Assembly (NCBI GenBank): GCA_016197205.1
Contig: JACPWG010000081.1
Span: 124,001 to 188,000, forward strand
DNA: 64,000 nucleotides
Direction of reading: 5' to 3'
Source: Planctomycetota bacterium
GTDB lineage: Bacteria; Planctomycetota; MHYJ01; WSZJ01; JACPWG01
Below are positions 16,019 to 23,869 of the stretch, piece after piece; the first letter of the stretch is position 1, and each line of letters starts with the position of its first letter. The notes under the pieces were generated by a model that saw only the letters and a list, made by a program, of their open reading frames with translations, ran no database searches and was not told where the DNA came from. Position numbers and translations under genes: made by a program.

Positions 16019-17101
16019 TCACGCCCCCGGTCGCACCCACCTCTCCAGCACCGCCAGCAGTCGCGCGAACTCCGCCTCGGGGATCCACCCCATGTTGCAG
16101 ATCCGGAACGCCTCCCGCTCGAGGTTCCCCTGGCCGGCGTAGATCACGAAGCCCTCCCGCTTGAGCGTGTCGTGGAGGTCCGCGTAGGTCCGGCCGGGCG
16201 GGAGGCGCAGCGTCGTCAGGCAATTGGAACGACGGTCGTGCGGCAGCCACGCGGCCAGGCCCATCCGCGCATACCCCGCGCGCAGAAACGCCGCCGCCCG
16301 GCCGTAGCGCGCGATCCGCGCTGCCACGCCCTCCTCGGCGGTCTCGCGAAGGGCCTCCCGGAAGGCATTCACGATCGGTACCGCGGGAGTGAACGGAGTG
16401 CCGCGGACGTCCTGCCTCGCGCACAGGTCGGCCAAGTCCAGGTAGACGCTCCGCCGAGGACCGGCGGCGCGCAGGCACTCGCGGCGCGCGAAAACGAAGG
16501 AGACGCCGGGGAGGCCCTGGAGACACTTTCCGGCTGTTCCCGCGCAGAAATCGGTCGCGGCCACGTCGATGGGGTCCCCGGCAAGGCCGCTCACGGAATC
16601 CACGAGGAACCGCGCCCCGGCGCGGCGCGCGATGGCCGCAAGCTCCGGGATCGGGTTGACCAAGCCCGTCGTCGTCTCGTGATGAATGACCGCGAGCGCG
16701 CCGATTTTCCCTCCCGCGCTCTCGATCGCGCGCACCCGCTCGTCGACGCGCTCCGGGTCCGCCGCCTGCTCCCAAGGAAACCGCACCTCGTCGCACGGGA
16801 TACCGTGCGCCTCGGCCATCCGCGCGATCCGGTCGCCGTAGACGCCGTTGCTCACGACGACCAGTCGCTTCCCCGCGGGCACGCCCGCGCAGACCATCGC
16901 CTCCACGGCCGACGTGCCCGAGCCGGCGATCAGCCCGACGGCGAATTCGCTCTTCGGCAAGTCGAACAGTTCGAGCAGTCGCGCCCGGACCTCGTCCTGC
17001 ATGTCGAAGTACTCGGGCTCGCGATGGCAAATTGGTTCCATGGCCGCGGCTTGGCGCACGCGGTCGGAGACGTTCACCGGCCCGGGATTCAGCAGGATCA
17101 T
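16019..17101 (-). CDS. phnW: 2-aminoethylphosphonate:pyruvate transaminase
   Basis: 360 residues of class V aminotransferases, starting MILLNPGPVNVSDRVRQA, with CHREPEYFDMQDEVR as in PhnW. The PLP-binding lysine is in GTAGKCLQG and the cofactor-pairing aspartate in DSVSG. The enzyme interconverts phosphonoacetaldehyde and 2-aminoethylphosphonate (AEP). Next to a PEP-mutase-like gene and phosphonopyruvate decarboxylase it probably works in the biosynthetic direction, though PhnW usually serves catabolism. The ATG overlaps the stop of the decarboxylase beta subunit (ATGA), showing translational coupling. Confidence 0.87.
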   Translation of the reverse strand: MILLNPGPVNVSDRVRQAAAMEPICHREPEYFDMQDEVRARLLELFDLPKSEFAVGLIAGSGTSAVEAMVCAGVPAGKRLVVVSNGVYGDRIARMAEAHGIPCDEVRFPWEQAADPERVDERVRAIESAGGKIGALAVIHHETTTGLVNPIPELAAIARRAGARFLVDSVSGLAGDPIDVAATDFCAGTAGKCLQGLPGVSFVFARRECLRAAGPRRSVYLDLADLCARQDVRGTPFTPAVPIVNAFREALRETAEEGVAARIARYGRAAAFLRAGYARMGLAAWLPHDRRSNCLTTLRLPPGRTYADLHDTLKREGFVIYAGQGNLEREAFRICNMGWIPEAEFARLLAVLERWVRPGA

Positions 17102-17676
17102 GTGGTCGCCGCCTTGCGGAACCTCTGCGCGATCGCGTCGGGCTCCAGCTCGACGCGCGGCACGCCCTTCTGGTTGCCGGGCTCGACGCGCGCCAGCAGG
17201 CAGACCGGTCCCTCCGCCGCGAAGAACTCCCGCGCCGCCGCCTCCAGGCCCGCGAGGTCCGAGGCGCGCCAGGCCGCCCGATACCCGGCCGCGCGCGCGA
17301 TCTCATCGAGCGGGACCTGGGTGGAGATCGTCCGCTGGTCCCCGGTCGACGCGTGCGCGCCGTTGTCGAGGATCACGTGGTGGAAGTTCGGCGGTCGCGC
17401 CGCCGCGATGTTGGCGAGCGAGCCGAGATTCATGAGGACGTTGCCGTCCCCGTCAAAGACCACGACGCGCCGCCGCGGCTGCGCGAGGGCGAGCCCGAGC
17501 CCGATCGACGAGGCCAGTCCCATCGAGCCGATCATGTAGAAGCGGGTCGGCCGGTCGCCGGTGGCCCACAGGTCGCGGCCGATCATCCCGTTGCAGGCGA
17601 CGACGAGGGCGTTCTCGCAGAGCGGCGCAAGTCGCGCGATCGCTTCCCAACGCTTCATGAGGGGATCCTTGGACAC
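17098..17676 (-). CDS. Phosphonopyruvate decarboxylase, C-terminal (TPP-binding) subunit
   Basis: 192 residues corresponding to the C-terminal half of Ppd or to ComE of sulfopyruvate decarboxylase. The thiamine diphosphate motif is intact: GDGNVLMNLGSLANI followed by ILDNGAHASTG. The start is MSKDPLMKR at 17676; a start at MKR (17658) is possible. The single-chain enzyme is broken here between its two domains, and the N-terminal half is a separate gene about 530 bp upstream. With that partner it would decarboxylate phosphonopyruvate to phosphonoacetaldehyde, which pulls the unfavourable PEP mutase reaction. It is coupled to phnW. Confidence 0.85.
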   Translation of the reverse strand: MSKDPLMKRWEAIARLAPLCENALVVACNGMIGRDLWATGDRPTRFYMIGSMGLASSIGLGLALAQPRRRVVVFDGDGNVLMNLGSLANIAAARPPNFHHVILDNGAHASTGDQRTISTQVPLDEIARAAGYRAAWRASDLAGLEAAAREFFAAEGPVCLLARVEPGNQKGVPRVELEPDAIAQRFRKAATT

Positions 17677-17897
17677 CTACCGGTGAACTTCTTGAAAGCG
17701 TATCCAGATTCGCAGGCGACGAAACCACAAAGACTCGAAGTCACTAAGACCACAAAGGCGCTTTTCGGCCGAGCCAAACTCGCCCCCCTCACTGACGCTC
17801 CTTCGTGGTCTTCGTGCCTTGGTGGCTTGGTGGTTTCGTCGTCCGTTTGGGTTTCGGGCCTTCGCCCGAGTTGGATCTTGGTGAAGGCGAACACCAC
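17671..17897. repeat. Family F repeat, about 227 bp
   Basis: The sequence is nearly identical to 55518-55737 over more than 200 bp, including CTACCGGTGAACTTCTTGAA at one end and GGGCCTTCGCCCGAGTTGGA at the other. The middle has facing arms (GACGAAACCACAAAG and its approximate complement), so it can fold on itself. It sits exactly in the gap between the two decarboxylase subunit genes. Confidence 0.8.
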
Positions 17898-18204
17898 GGC
17901 AACCACAGGTTTCCCAGAGCAGCCGATGGCCGGAACCAAAGGGACGAGCCACCGAAGACGCCGAAAACACCGAAAGACGAACCGCGAATTTCGCCAATTT
18001 CGCGAATTTTCTGTTGGGAATTCGTTGCCAAAAAAACAAGCTTTTGCGAGCTTGTGTCACAGAGGCTACGAGAATTTACAGCTTGCTGAACGCTTGCGAA
18101 TCGCGAGGCCGGCGGGAGTGCGCGCGGGGGCAAGATCGAATCCCGGGGCAACGAAGGATACGCCGAGACCGCTCCCGGATGGTCGCGGTTCCGTCCAGCA
18201 TGGC
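17898..18204. other. Remaining intergenic DNA between the two decarboxylase genes
   Basis: This contains a GAGCCACCGAAG-type repeat (about 17944-17980), an AT-richer tract (CGCGAATTTCGCCAATTTCG), and a GAGACCGCTCCC...GGTCGCGGTTC hairpin (about 18166-18192) that also occurs at 4141. No gene is seen. The structures could attenuate transcription between the alpha and beta genes. Confidence 0.5.
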
Positions 18205-18696
18205 TCACTCGAGGATCCCTGGCCGCACGAGGCACGCGACCGGCCGCCGCTCCGCGTCCATCCGGGCGGCCAGGGCGCTCACCTGCGCGGCCAGGCGCTC
18301 CGGCTCCAGGACCTCGTGGGGGATGCGCAGGAGCTGGAGCAGGCCCGGGGTGGTTTCGCCGGTCAGGAGGTGCTCCGGGGCGTCCTTCCCCTCGTACCCG
18401 CGCCAGCTCACCACGATGAGGCAGGGGATCCGGTAGAGGTGGAGGAGGGAAGCGAGGGCGTTGTAGGAGACGCCGAGGCCGGAGTTCTGGATGAAGAGGG
18501 CCGGGCGGCGGCCGCCGAGCCAGGCGCCGGTCGCGAACCCGAACGCTGCGTCCTCGCGCACGGCGGAGACGTACCGGTCGGCCGGCTCGCGTTCGAGGAT
18601 CGAGACCGCCCCTTTGAGGAGGGAGCAGGGCACGCCCGTGAAGAAATCGAAGCCGTGCAGCCGAAGCTCGTCCACGAACGCCTGCGCGTGCGCCAT
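18205..18696 (-). CDS. Phosphonopyruvate decarboxylase, N-terminal (alpha) subunit
   Basis: 163 residues matching the N-terminal half of phosphonopyruvate or sulfopyruvate decarboxylase (ComD-like). FFTGVPCSLLKG, then REDAAFGFATGAWLGGRRPA and QNSGLGVSYNALASL, carry the PYR-domain features. The glutamate in VREDAA is the one expected to activate the thiamine ring. It ends cleanly at GILE and the partner domain is on the next gene. Next to a PEP-mutase-like gene, phosphonopyruvate is a more likely substrate than sulfopyruvate. It lies 25 bp downstream of the mutase gene. Confidence 0.85.
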   Translation of the reverse strand: MAHAQAFVDELRLHGFDFFTGVPCSLLKGAVSILEREPADRYVSAVREDAAFGFATGAWLGGRRPALFIQNSGLGVSYNALASLLHLYRIPCLIVVSWRGYEGKDAPEHLLTGETTPGLLQLLRIPHEVLEPERLAAQVSALAARMDAERRPVACLVRPGILE

Positions 18697-18721
18697 CGCT
18701 CCTCGTCTCGCCGGGTGACGC

Positions 18722-20410
18722 CTACGAGAGCATCGACCAGGCGCGCTGGTAGTCCTCGAAGCTGTCGATCTCGATCCAGCCCTTGTAGGTCTCGACGGCC
18801 TGGACCGGCTGCCCGCGTGCGATCAGCTCCTGCAGGAGATCGGTGAGCCCTGCGCGTTCGAGCGAAGGGGACTCTTGCAAAGGGCGGTCCCAGCCCTTCG
18901 CGACGAGCTCGTCGAGGGTCTCTCGCACGACCTTCGAGCCCTTCTCCGAGAGGAGCAGGATCCCGATGAACTCGCTGTGTGCCTCGGCTGCCGGGATGCG
19001 CCCGCCGACGCGCACGACGTCGATCGGCGCGGCGGAAGGGACGAAGCGCCGCCCCGCCGGCCGCGAGTCCTTCTCGACCACGAGGTCCGGCGCGGCCTCC
19101 GCGGCGCGCGATCCCGGGGGCTCGTCGCGCCAGGAGCGATCGACGACGAGCGTGACGTCGCCCGGGGCCTCCAGCAGCCGCTGGATCACCGCCCGGTCAA
19201 AGACGATGTCCCCGTACAGGCACAGGACCCGCCCCGTCAACTCTTTCGCGGCGCACCCGAGGGAATACAACTCGCCGGTCGACTCGTAGCGGTCGTTGTC
19301 GTAGGTGCGCAAGGTCGGGAGCTGGATCCGCTCCTTCCCGAAACCGCGCACGACCGAGACCTGGGCCACGCCGCACGCGGCGAGCGTCTCCAACTGCCGT
19401 GCGAGGATCGTGCGCCCCTTGATTTCGAGGAGGCTCTTCGGCGCGTCGCGCAGGAGCGCTTTCAGGTGGGGCTGGTAGCCCGCCGCGAGGACGACCGCGC
19501 GCACGGGCGGGGCGCCGACCGGGAGGAAGGTCTTCTCGTCGCGCTGCAGCTCGGGGACGCCGACGAGGCGGTAGACCTCTTCGAGCGGGACGATCCGGTC
19601 GTCGGCCGCGTCGGCCTGGGCCTTTTCGCGGATCGTGCGCAGGGCCGACTGCATCCCGCGGATGGCCGCGCGGAGGCCGTGGTTGGCGTAAATGACGATG
19701 CGGAAGCCGGCTTCCGCCAGCCGCGAGGCGGAGACGCCTTTGTACGTGGTCGGCACCGCGACGAGCGGGACAGGGCGTTTCCACCGGGAGGCGAACTCGA
19801 GGACCTCGTCCGGGGTCTTGGCCTTGGAATGGATGAGGATGGCGTCGGCGCCGGCGTCGGCGTACGCGTTCGCGCGCGCGAGGGCATCCTCCATGCTCCA
19901 GCCGGCGTTCAGCGCCTCGGTGCGCGCGATCACGAGGAAATCCGGATCGCGCTGCGCGGACTTCGCTGCGCGGATCTTTCCCGCGTGCTCCTCGCTCGAC
20001 ACCAACTCGCGCTTGACTTCGCTGTAGAAGCTGCAGCGCTTGGGAAAGACATTGTCCTCGATGCAGATCGCGGCGATGCCCGACGCCTCGTACTCCTGCA
20101 CCGTGCGGATGACGTTCACGGCGTTCCCGTACCCGGTGTCGCAGTCGGCGATCACGGGGAGGGTGGTGGCCGTGTTCATGGCCCGGGCCGCCTCGAGGTT
20201 TTCCGCCATCGTGAGGATGTTGGCGTCGGGCACGCCGAAAGAAGCGGAGATCTCGAAGCCGCTCGCCCAGATGGCGTCGAAGCCCGCCTCCTGGACGAGC
20301 TTGCCGCTCAGCCCGTTGTGGGCGCCGCCGACGAGGAGCGGCCGCGACTCGGCCAGGCGTCGGCGGAGAGCCGTGGTTTTCCGGAGCGTGGCGGGGCCGC
20401 TCGTGGACAT
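18722..20410 (-). CDS. pepM: PEP-mutase-like protein fused to a nucleotidyltransferase
   Basis: 562 residues. Residues 1-260 form a PEP mutase/isocitrate lyase barrel with WASGFEISASFGVPDAN (48-64), ADCDTGYGN (88-96), ARTEALNAGW (162-171), HSK (184-186), PTTY and YANHGLR. These features, especially HSK and ANHGLR, fit PEP mutase (PEP to phosphonopyruvate). The gate loop, however, reads EDN...KRCS (118-127) rather than the usual EDKxxxxxNS, and KRC recalls isocitrate-lyase relatives. Residues 303-560 form a nucleotidyltransferase with PKSLLEI, LYGDIVFD and GWIEIDSFEDYQRA, but the usual GxGxR loop is replaced by GYQPHL. The fusion suggests synthesis and CTP activation of a phosphonate by one chain. 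It heads the operon with both decarboxylase genes and phnW. Confidence 0.83.
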   Translation of the reverse strand: MSTSGPATLRKTTALRRRLAESRPLLVGGAHNGLSGKLVQEAGFDAIWASGFEISASFGVPDANILTMAENLEAARAMNTATTLPVIADCDTGYGNAVNVIRTVQEYEASGIAAICIEDNVFPKRCSFYSEVKRELVSSEEHAGKIRAAKSAQRDPDFLVIARTEALNAGWSMEDALARANAYADAGADAILIHSKAKTPDEVLEFASRWKRPVPLVAVPTTYKGVSASRLAEAGFRIVIYANHGLRAAIRGMQSALRTIREKAQADAADDRIVPLEEVYRLVGVPELQRDEKTFLPVGAPPVRAVVLAAGYQPHLKALLRDAPKSLLEIKGRTILARQLETLAACGVAQVSVVRGFGKERIQLPTLRTYDNDRYESTGELYSLGCAAKELTGRVLCLYGDIVFDRAVIQRLLEAPGDVTLVVDRSWRDEPPGSRAAEAAPDLVVEKDSRPAGRRFVPSAAPIDVVRVGGRIPAAEAHSEFIGILLLSEKGSKVVRETLDELVAKGWDRPLQESPSLERAGLTDLLQELIARGQPVQAVETYKGWIEIDSFEDYQRAWSMLS

Positions 20411-20629
20411 CGGGTCAAACCCTCGAACGGACGACCGGCCCGATAGCCCGCGCCGGAACTCACCGGCCGGGAGCAGGGAGGCGAGGAATATACCCGAAGG
20501 GCCGCGCCGGATCAACAAGTCGATGACGTTTTCGGCCATTTCCCTTGCCCGCCCCGCCGGCCATCGGATACGATGCGAACCCTCTCCCGGGCCCGCGGTC
20601 GGCCCGATTCCACTCCCGGAGGTGGGGCG

Positions 20630-21808
20630 ATGAAGACGCCGAAACGCCTGCTGGTCCTCCTCGTGGACGGCTTCGATCCGTCCTACGTGCAGCCCGCGCG
20701 CATGCCCCGGCTCGCGGCGCTCCTGCGCGCGGGGGCCTCGACGCTGGACGGGCGCGGCGTCCTGCCGACGCTCACGAACACGAATCACATCTCGCTCCTG
20801 ACCGGCGCGTATCCGGAGCGCCACGGCCTCTCCGCCAATTTTCATTTCGATGCTGCGGCGCGGCGCGAGGTCTTCATGGACGACGTCTCGTTCGTCCGCG
20901 AACCGTTGCTCTTCGAACGCCTGCGGGCGGCGGGCTGGACGACGGCGCTCGTGACCGCCAAGGAAAAGCTGACGCGCTTGCTGCGGCGCGGCCTCGACCG
21001 GTGCGTGCACGCGAAAGACTGTCCGCCCGCGTACCGCGCGGTCGCGGGGGAACCGCCCGACGTCTTCACCCTGGAAATGAACCACTGGGTGCTGCGCATC
21101 GCGCGCGAGGTCGCGGTGCATGAATGGCCGCGCTTTCTCTACGTCGCGACGACCGACTATCCGCAGCATCGACACGGGCCGGACGAGCCGGTGATGCACG
21201 ACTACCTTGCGGAGAGCGACGCGGCATTCGGCCGGCTGCTCGACGCTTACGACCTGGACGAGACGCTCGTGGTGCTGACCGCGGATCACGGGATGAACGT
21301 AAAGGCGCGTTCGGTGTCCCCGGTTCGGGTCCTGGCGGAGGCGGGGATCGCGGCGCGCGGGCTGCCGCTCATTCGCGACGGGCTGTACGCGCACCACCGC
21401 GACCTGGGCGGCGCGGTGTACCTCTACCTGGACGACCCGGCGGCGGCGGGTCGGGCGCGCGAGGTGCTGGCCGCGATGCCGGGGATCGACGAGGTGACGA
21501 CGCGCGAGGAGGCCGCGAAGGACCGGCTGCCGGGGCAGCGCGTGGGGGACCTTGTGTGCTGGGGCGCGCGCGACGTCGCGCTCGGCGTGTGGTCGGACGG
21601 GCCGGTCACGCGCGCGGAGACGGGCCTGCGCTCGCACGGTTCGAAGCACGAGCAGCGCATCCCGATCCTGCTGGCAGGCTGTGGCATTCGCCCGGGGTCG
21701 GAGGTCCGGGAGGGGAGGATCGTGGATCTCGCGCCGACGATTTGCCGGCTGGTGGGGCTCGACGCGGGCCCGGCCCAGGGAAGGGCGCTGGAGGAGGCGT
21801 TGGCATAG
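20630..21808 (+). CDS. phnA: PhnA-like phosphonoacetate hydrolase (alkaline phosphatase superfamily)
   Basis: 392 residues from the ATG at 20630, with GGAGG nine bases upstream. Metal and nucleophile positions of the superfamily are all present: VDGFD (D13), TLTNTNHISLLTG (nucleophile T49), TTDYPQHRHG, TADHGMN and SHGSKHEQ. The order and spacing, together with segments such as VTAKEKL, HHRDLGG and GQRVGDLVCWG, resemble phosphonoacetate hydrolase PhnA more than general phosphodiesterases. There is no signal peptide, so it is cytoplasmic. It is divergent from the PEP-mutase gene. It may recycle a phosphonate intermediate or trim a phosphonate product. The usual partner PhnY is not adjacent. Confidence 0.72.
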   Translation: MKTPKRLLVLLVDGFDPSYVQPARMPRLAALLRAGASTLDGRGVLPTLTNTNHISLLTGAYPERHGLSANFHFDAAARREVFMDDVSFVREPLLFERLRAAGWTTALVTAKEKLTRLLRRGLDRCVHAKDCPPAYRAVAGEPPDVFTLEMNHWVLRIAREVAVHEWPRFLYVATTDYPQHRHGPDEPVMHDYLAESDAAFGRLLDAYDLDETLVVLTADHGMNVKARSVSPVRVLAEAGIAARGLPLIRDGLYAHHRDLGGAVYLYLDDPAAAGRAREVLAAMPGIDEVTTREEAAKDRLPGQRVGDLVCWGARDVALGVWSDGPVTRAETGLRSHGSKHEQRIPILLAGCGIRPGSEVREGRIVDLAPTICRLVGLDAGPAQGRALEEALA

Positions 21809-21894
21809 GGGCTTGTCGCATGTTCACCCGGGTTGCTATCCTAACGGTGTCTGCTGAGGCGCGCTGAAGACTGAGTGGAAGCTGCGGAGAGCAC

Positions 21895-22707
21895 ATGAGC
21901 ACGAAGCGCGGATACCGCTTCCCCGGGATGGACCCGTGGCTGGAGCATCCGGCGACGTGGCCGGACGTCCATCACCGGTTGATTACCTACATCGCGGATG
22001 AGCTTGCGGGGCAGATCGCGCCCCGGTACAGCGCCCGCCACGGCGAGCGCCTGATCATTGAGACGTCCGGGCGTGCGATCGCTCCCGACGTTTTCGAGAC
22101 GGAGCGGGCGCTTGGTCAACCTCTCCCCGCCGCCACCGCAACGCTGGAGCTCCCGGTCATCATTCGGTTGCCTCAAGTCTGGATCCGTCAGCCGTATGTC
22201 GAGATTCGGGACCGCCGTGCGGGCAATCAGGTGATCACTGTGATCGAAATTCTCTCCCCCAGCAACAAGCGTCGCGGGGCCGACGCACGCGACAAGTACG
22301 TCCAAAAACAGGGCGAGCTTCTCGACTCGAAGGTCAGTCTCGTCGAAATCGACTTGCTGCGAGGCGGTGAACACACGGTAGCGGTCCCTGCGGAGTGCCT
22401 GGCCGACCTTGGGCGGTTCCACTACCGCATCGTCTCGCGCCGGGCGGATCGTTCGGCGGAGGCGGAGGTGTATCCGATCCGCCTCATTCAGCGCTTGCCT
22501 CGGCTGCGTGTGCCGCTGGTCGCGCCGGATGATGACGCGGGGGTTGACTTGCAGTCCCTGCTGGAGCGTGCCTATCAAGCCGGGGGCTACGCGGAGGACA
22601 TGGACTACGAGGCGAGTCCCCTGCCTGCGCTCGAGGAAGCGGACCTCGCCTGGGCGCGGGAGGTTCTGGGAGGTGGGGCGACCGCGGCGGGGATTTCACC
22701 CGGATAG
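21895..22707 (+). CDS. DUF4058 family protein, nuclease-like fold
   Basis: 270 residues starting MSTKRGYRFPGMDPWLEHPA, the usual N-terminus of DUF4058. The core RQPYVEIRD, VITVIEILSPSNKRRG, YVQKQGELLDSKVSLVEIDL has the E...ExxxxxNK pattern of a PD-(D/E)XK-like domain. The family occurs mainly in Cyanobacteria and Planctomycetota and its role is not known. The 3' end overlaps the 3' end of the convergent COR-TIR gene by 12 bp. It may simply neighbour the immune-like module; a nuclease role in that module cannot be excluded. Confidence 0.8.
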   Translation: MSTKRGYRFPGMDPWLEHPATWPDVHHRLITYIADELAGQIAPRYSARHGERLIIETSGRAIAPDVFETERALGQPLPAATATLELPVIIRLPQVWIRQPYVEIRDRRAGNQVITVIEILSPSNKRRGADARDKYVQKQGELLDSKVSLVEIDLLRGGEHTVAVPAECLADLGRFHYRIVSRRADRSAEAEVYPIRLIQRLPRLRVPLVAPDDDAGVDLQSLLERAYQAGGYAEDMDYEASPLPALEEADLAWAREVLGGGATAAGISPG

Positions 22708-23802
22708 ACGTTCCTCCAACGCCCGCATGACGACTCCGAGGTCTGCGGTCGGATCCTGGTCCAGGGTAACCGCCTTCATGTCGGCCAAGGTGTCGATGAT
22801 TCGCGCGAAGACGCCCCGGATCTTGACGTAGAGGTCCAGCTCCTCGCGTATCCCGTGAAGGTCCGCCGCGCCTACGGTCTTCATCTTCGCGTCAAGCTGC
22901 TCCCTTTCCGTCTCCCAATACTGGACGTAGTCGAGCAGGTCTATCGCCTTGGCGATCTTCGCATCCGGCAGCACGATCGGGAACACGCGACCGCGCAGGT
23001 CTCCGCGGTCGGCGATCTCCGTCAACTCGAACATGCAACTTTCCGACCGGAGGTACGCCTTCGATACGACCACGAGGACGCAAGTTCCCCGGCCGATGCG
23101 CTTCATGAATTCCCGGATCGAAGCCTTGTAGCCGATCCCGGTCTGGTCGCTGACGAGGGTGATCTCCCGGTCCCTGCACGCTCCCTCCAGCCGCTCGACT
23201 ACCGCCATGCTCTCCGGCGCCCTGGCGTAGGAGACGTAGGCTTCGTTGCGAAGCCCCCGCTCGGGCGGGCCGCACGGGTCGAGCGCCGAAGTGGGCGCGA
23301 AAGCGGGAGCCGCCGCGCATTCGTCCAGGGCGTGCAGGCTCCTGGGGTGCATGGCCGCGGGGAGAACATCGCGGATCAGGTTCGCGGCGTCGACCAGCTT
23401 CCGACTGACGCGGCACTGGATCTGGTCTCCCTGGCGGGCGAAGTCGACCAGGTCGCGGAAGGGAAACGCACAGGTCTCGGTACGCGCCCTGCACCCATCG
23501 CAATTGCACGGCAGGAGCTTGTGGTACTTCAGCGGAGGGAAGGAGGCGTGGATGCGCTCAAGCTGATCGTCCACGATCACCAGCAGCCCTCGCGTGTCCG
23601 GGCCGACGACCCGGACGAGGATTTTTCGCCGCGAATAGTCCTCGATCACCTCGGCCCGCGTCTTCTCGCGCTCCAGGATCACGCCGCTCTTCCAGACGAG
23701 CCTCGCGTCCGCGATGAGGTGGTTGACCACCTGGAGCCAGTAATTGAAGTCCGTGTCCTCTTTGCGGTCGTCCGCGACGAGGACATACCTGCTGCCCTCC
23801 AA
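22696..23802 (-). CDS. COR-tail-TIR protein (truncated Roco/STAND-like)
   Basis: 368 residues. Residues 1-95 look like the C-terminal part of a COR domain (FWR-like WKSGVILE, RKILVRVVGPDTRGLL, LERIHASF). Residues 96-145 are the cysteine-containing segment that follows COR in bacterial proteins (LPCNCDGC, then IQCRVSRKLVD). A TIR domain covers about 186-300 (EAYVSYARAPE, LVSDQTGIGYKASIREFM, VVSKAYLRSESCMFEL), with E259 at the position of the NADase glutamate. No Roc GTPase, LRR or NACHT part precedes it; the gene starts 67 bp after the CHAT gene ends. It is probably cotranscribed with that gene and may be its effector or partner. Confidence 0.78.
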   Translation of the reverse strand: MEGSRYVLVADDRKEDTDFNYWLQVVNHLIADARLVWKSGVILEREKTRAEVIEDYSRRKILVRVVGPDTRGLLVIVDDQLERIHASFPPLKYHKLLPCNCDGCRARTETCAFPFRDLVDFARQGDQIQCRVSRKLVDAANLIRDVLPAAMHPRSLHALDECAAAPAFAPTSALDPCGPPERGLRNEAYVSYARAPESMAVVERLEGACRDREITLVSDQTGIGYKASIREFMKRIGRGTCVLVVVSKAYLRSESCMFELTEIADRGDLRGRVFPIVLPDAKIAKAIDLLDYVQYWETEREQLDAKMKTVGAADLHGIREELDLYVKIRGVFARIIDTLADMKAVTLDQDPTADLGVVMRALEERLSG

Positions 23803-23869
23803 ATGGCCTCGCTCCCCGACGCCTGACCCGCTTGATTCGTCTCCCAGTCCCTTGCCTCCCTTCCCCGCT

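Noticed and set aside
20411..21649. Upstream extension of the PEP-mutase-like gene to about 975 codons
   Set aside because: The extra 413 codons are antisense to the PhnA-like gene and are low-complexity and basic. The mutase barrel begins just after the ATG at 20408-20410.
23803..23869. A missing Roc GTPase hidden by a frameshift upstream of the COR-TIR gene
   Set aside because: Only 67 bp separate it from the CHAT gene, which has continuous domain content to its end, so there is no room for a Roc domain.
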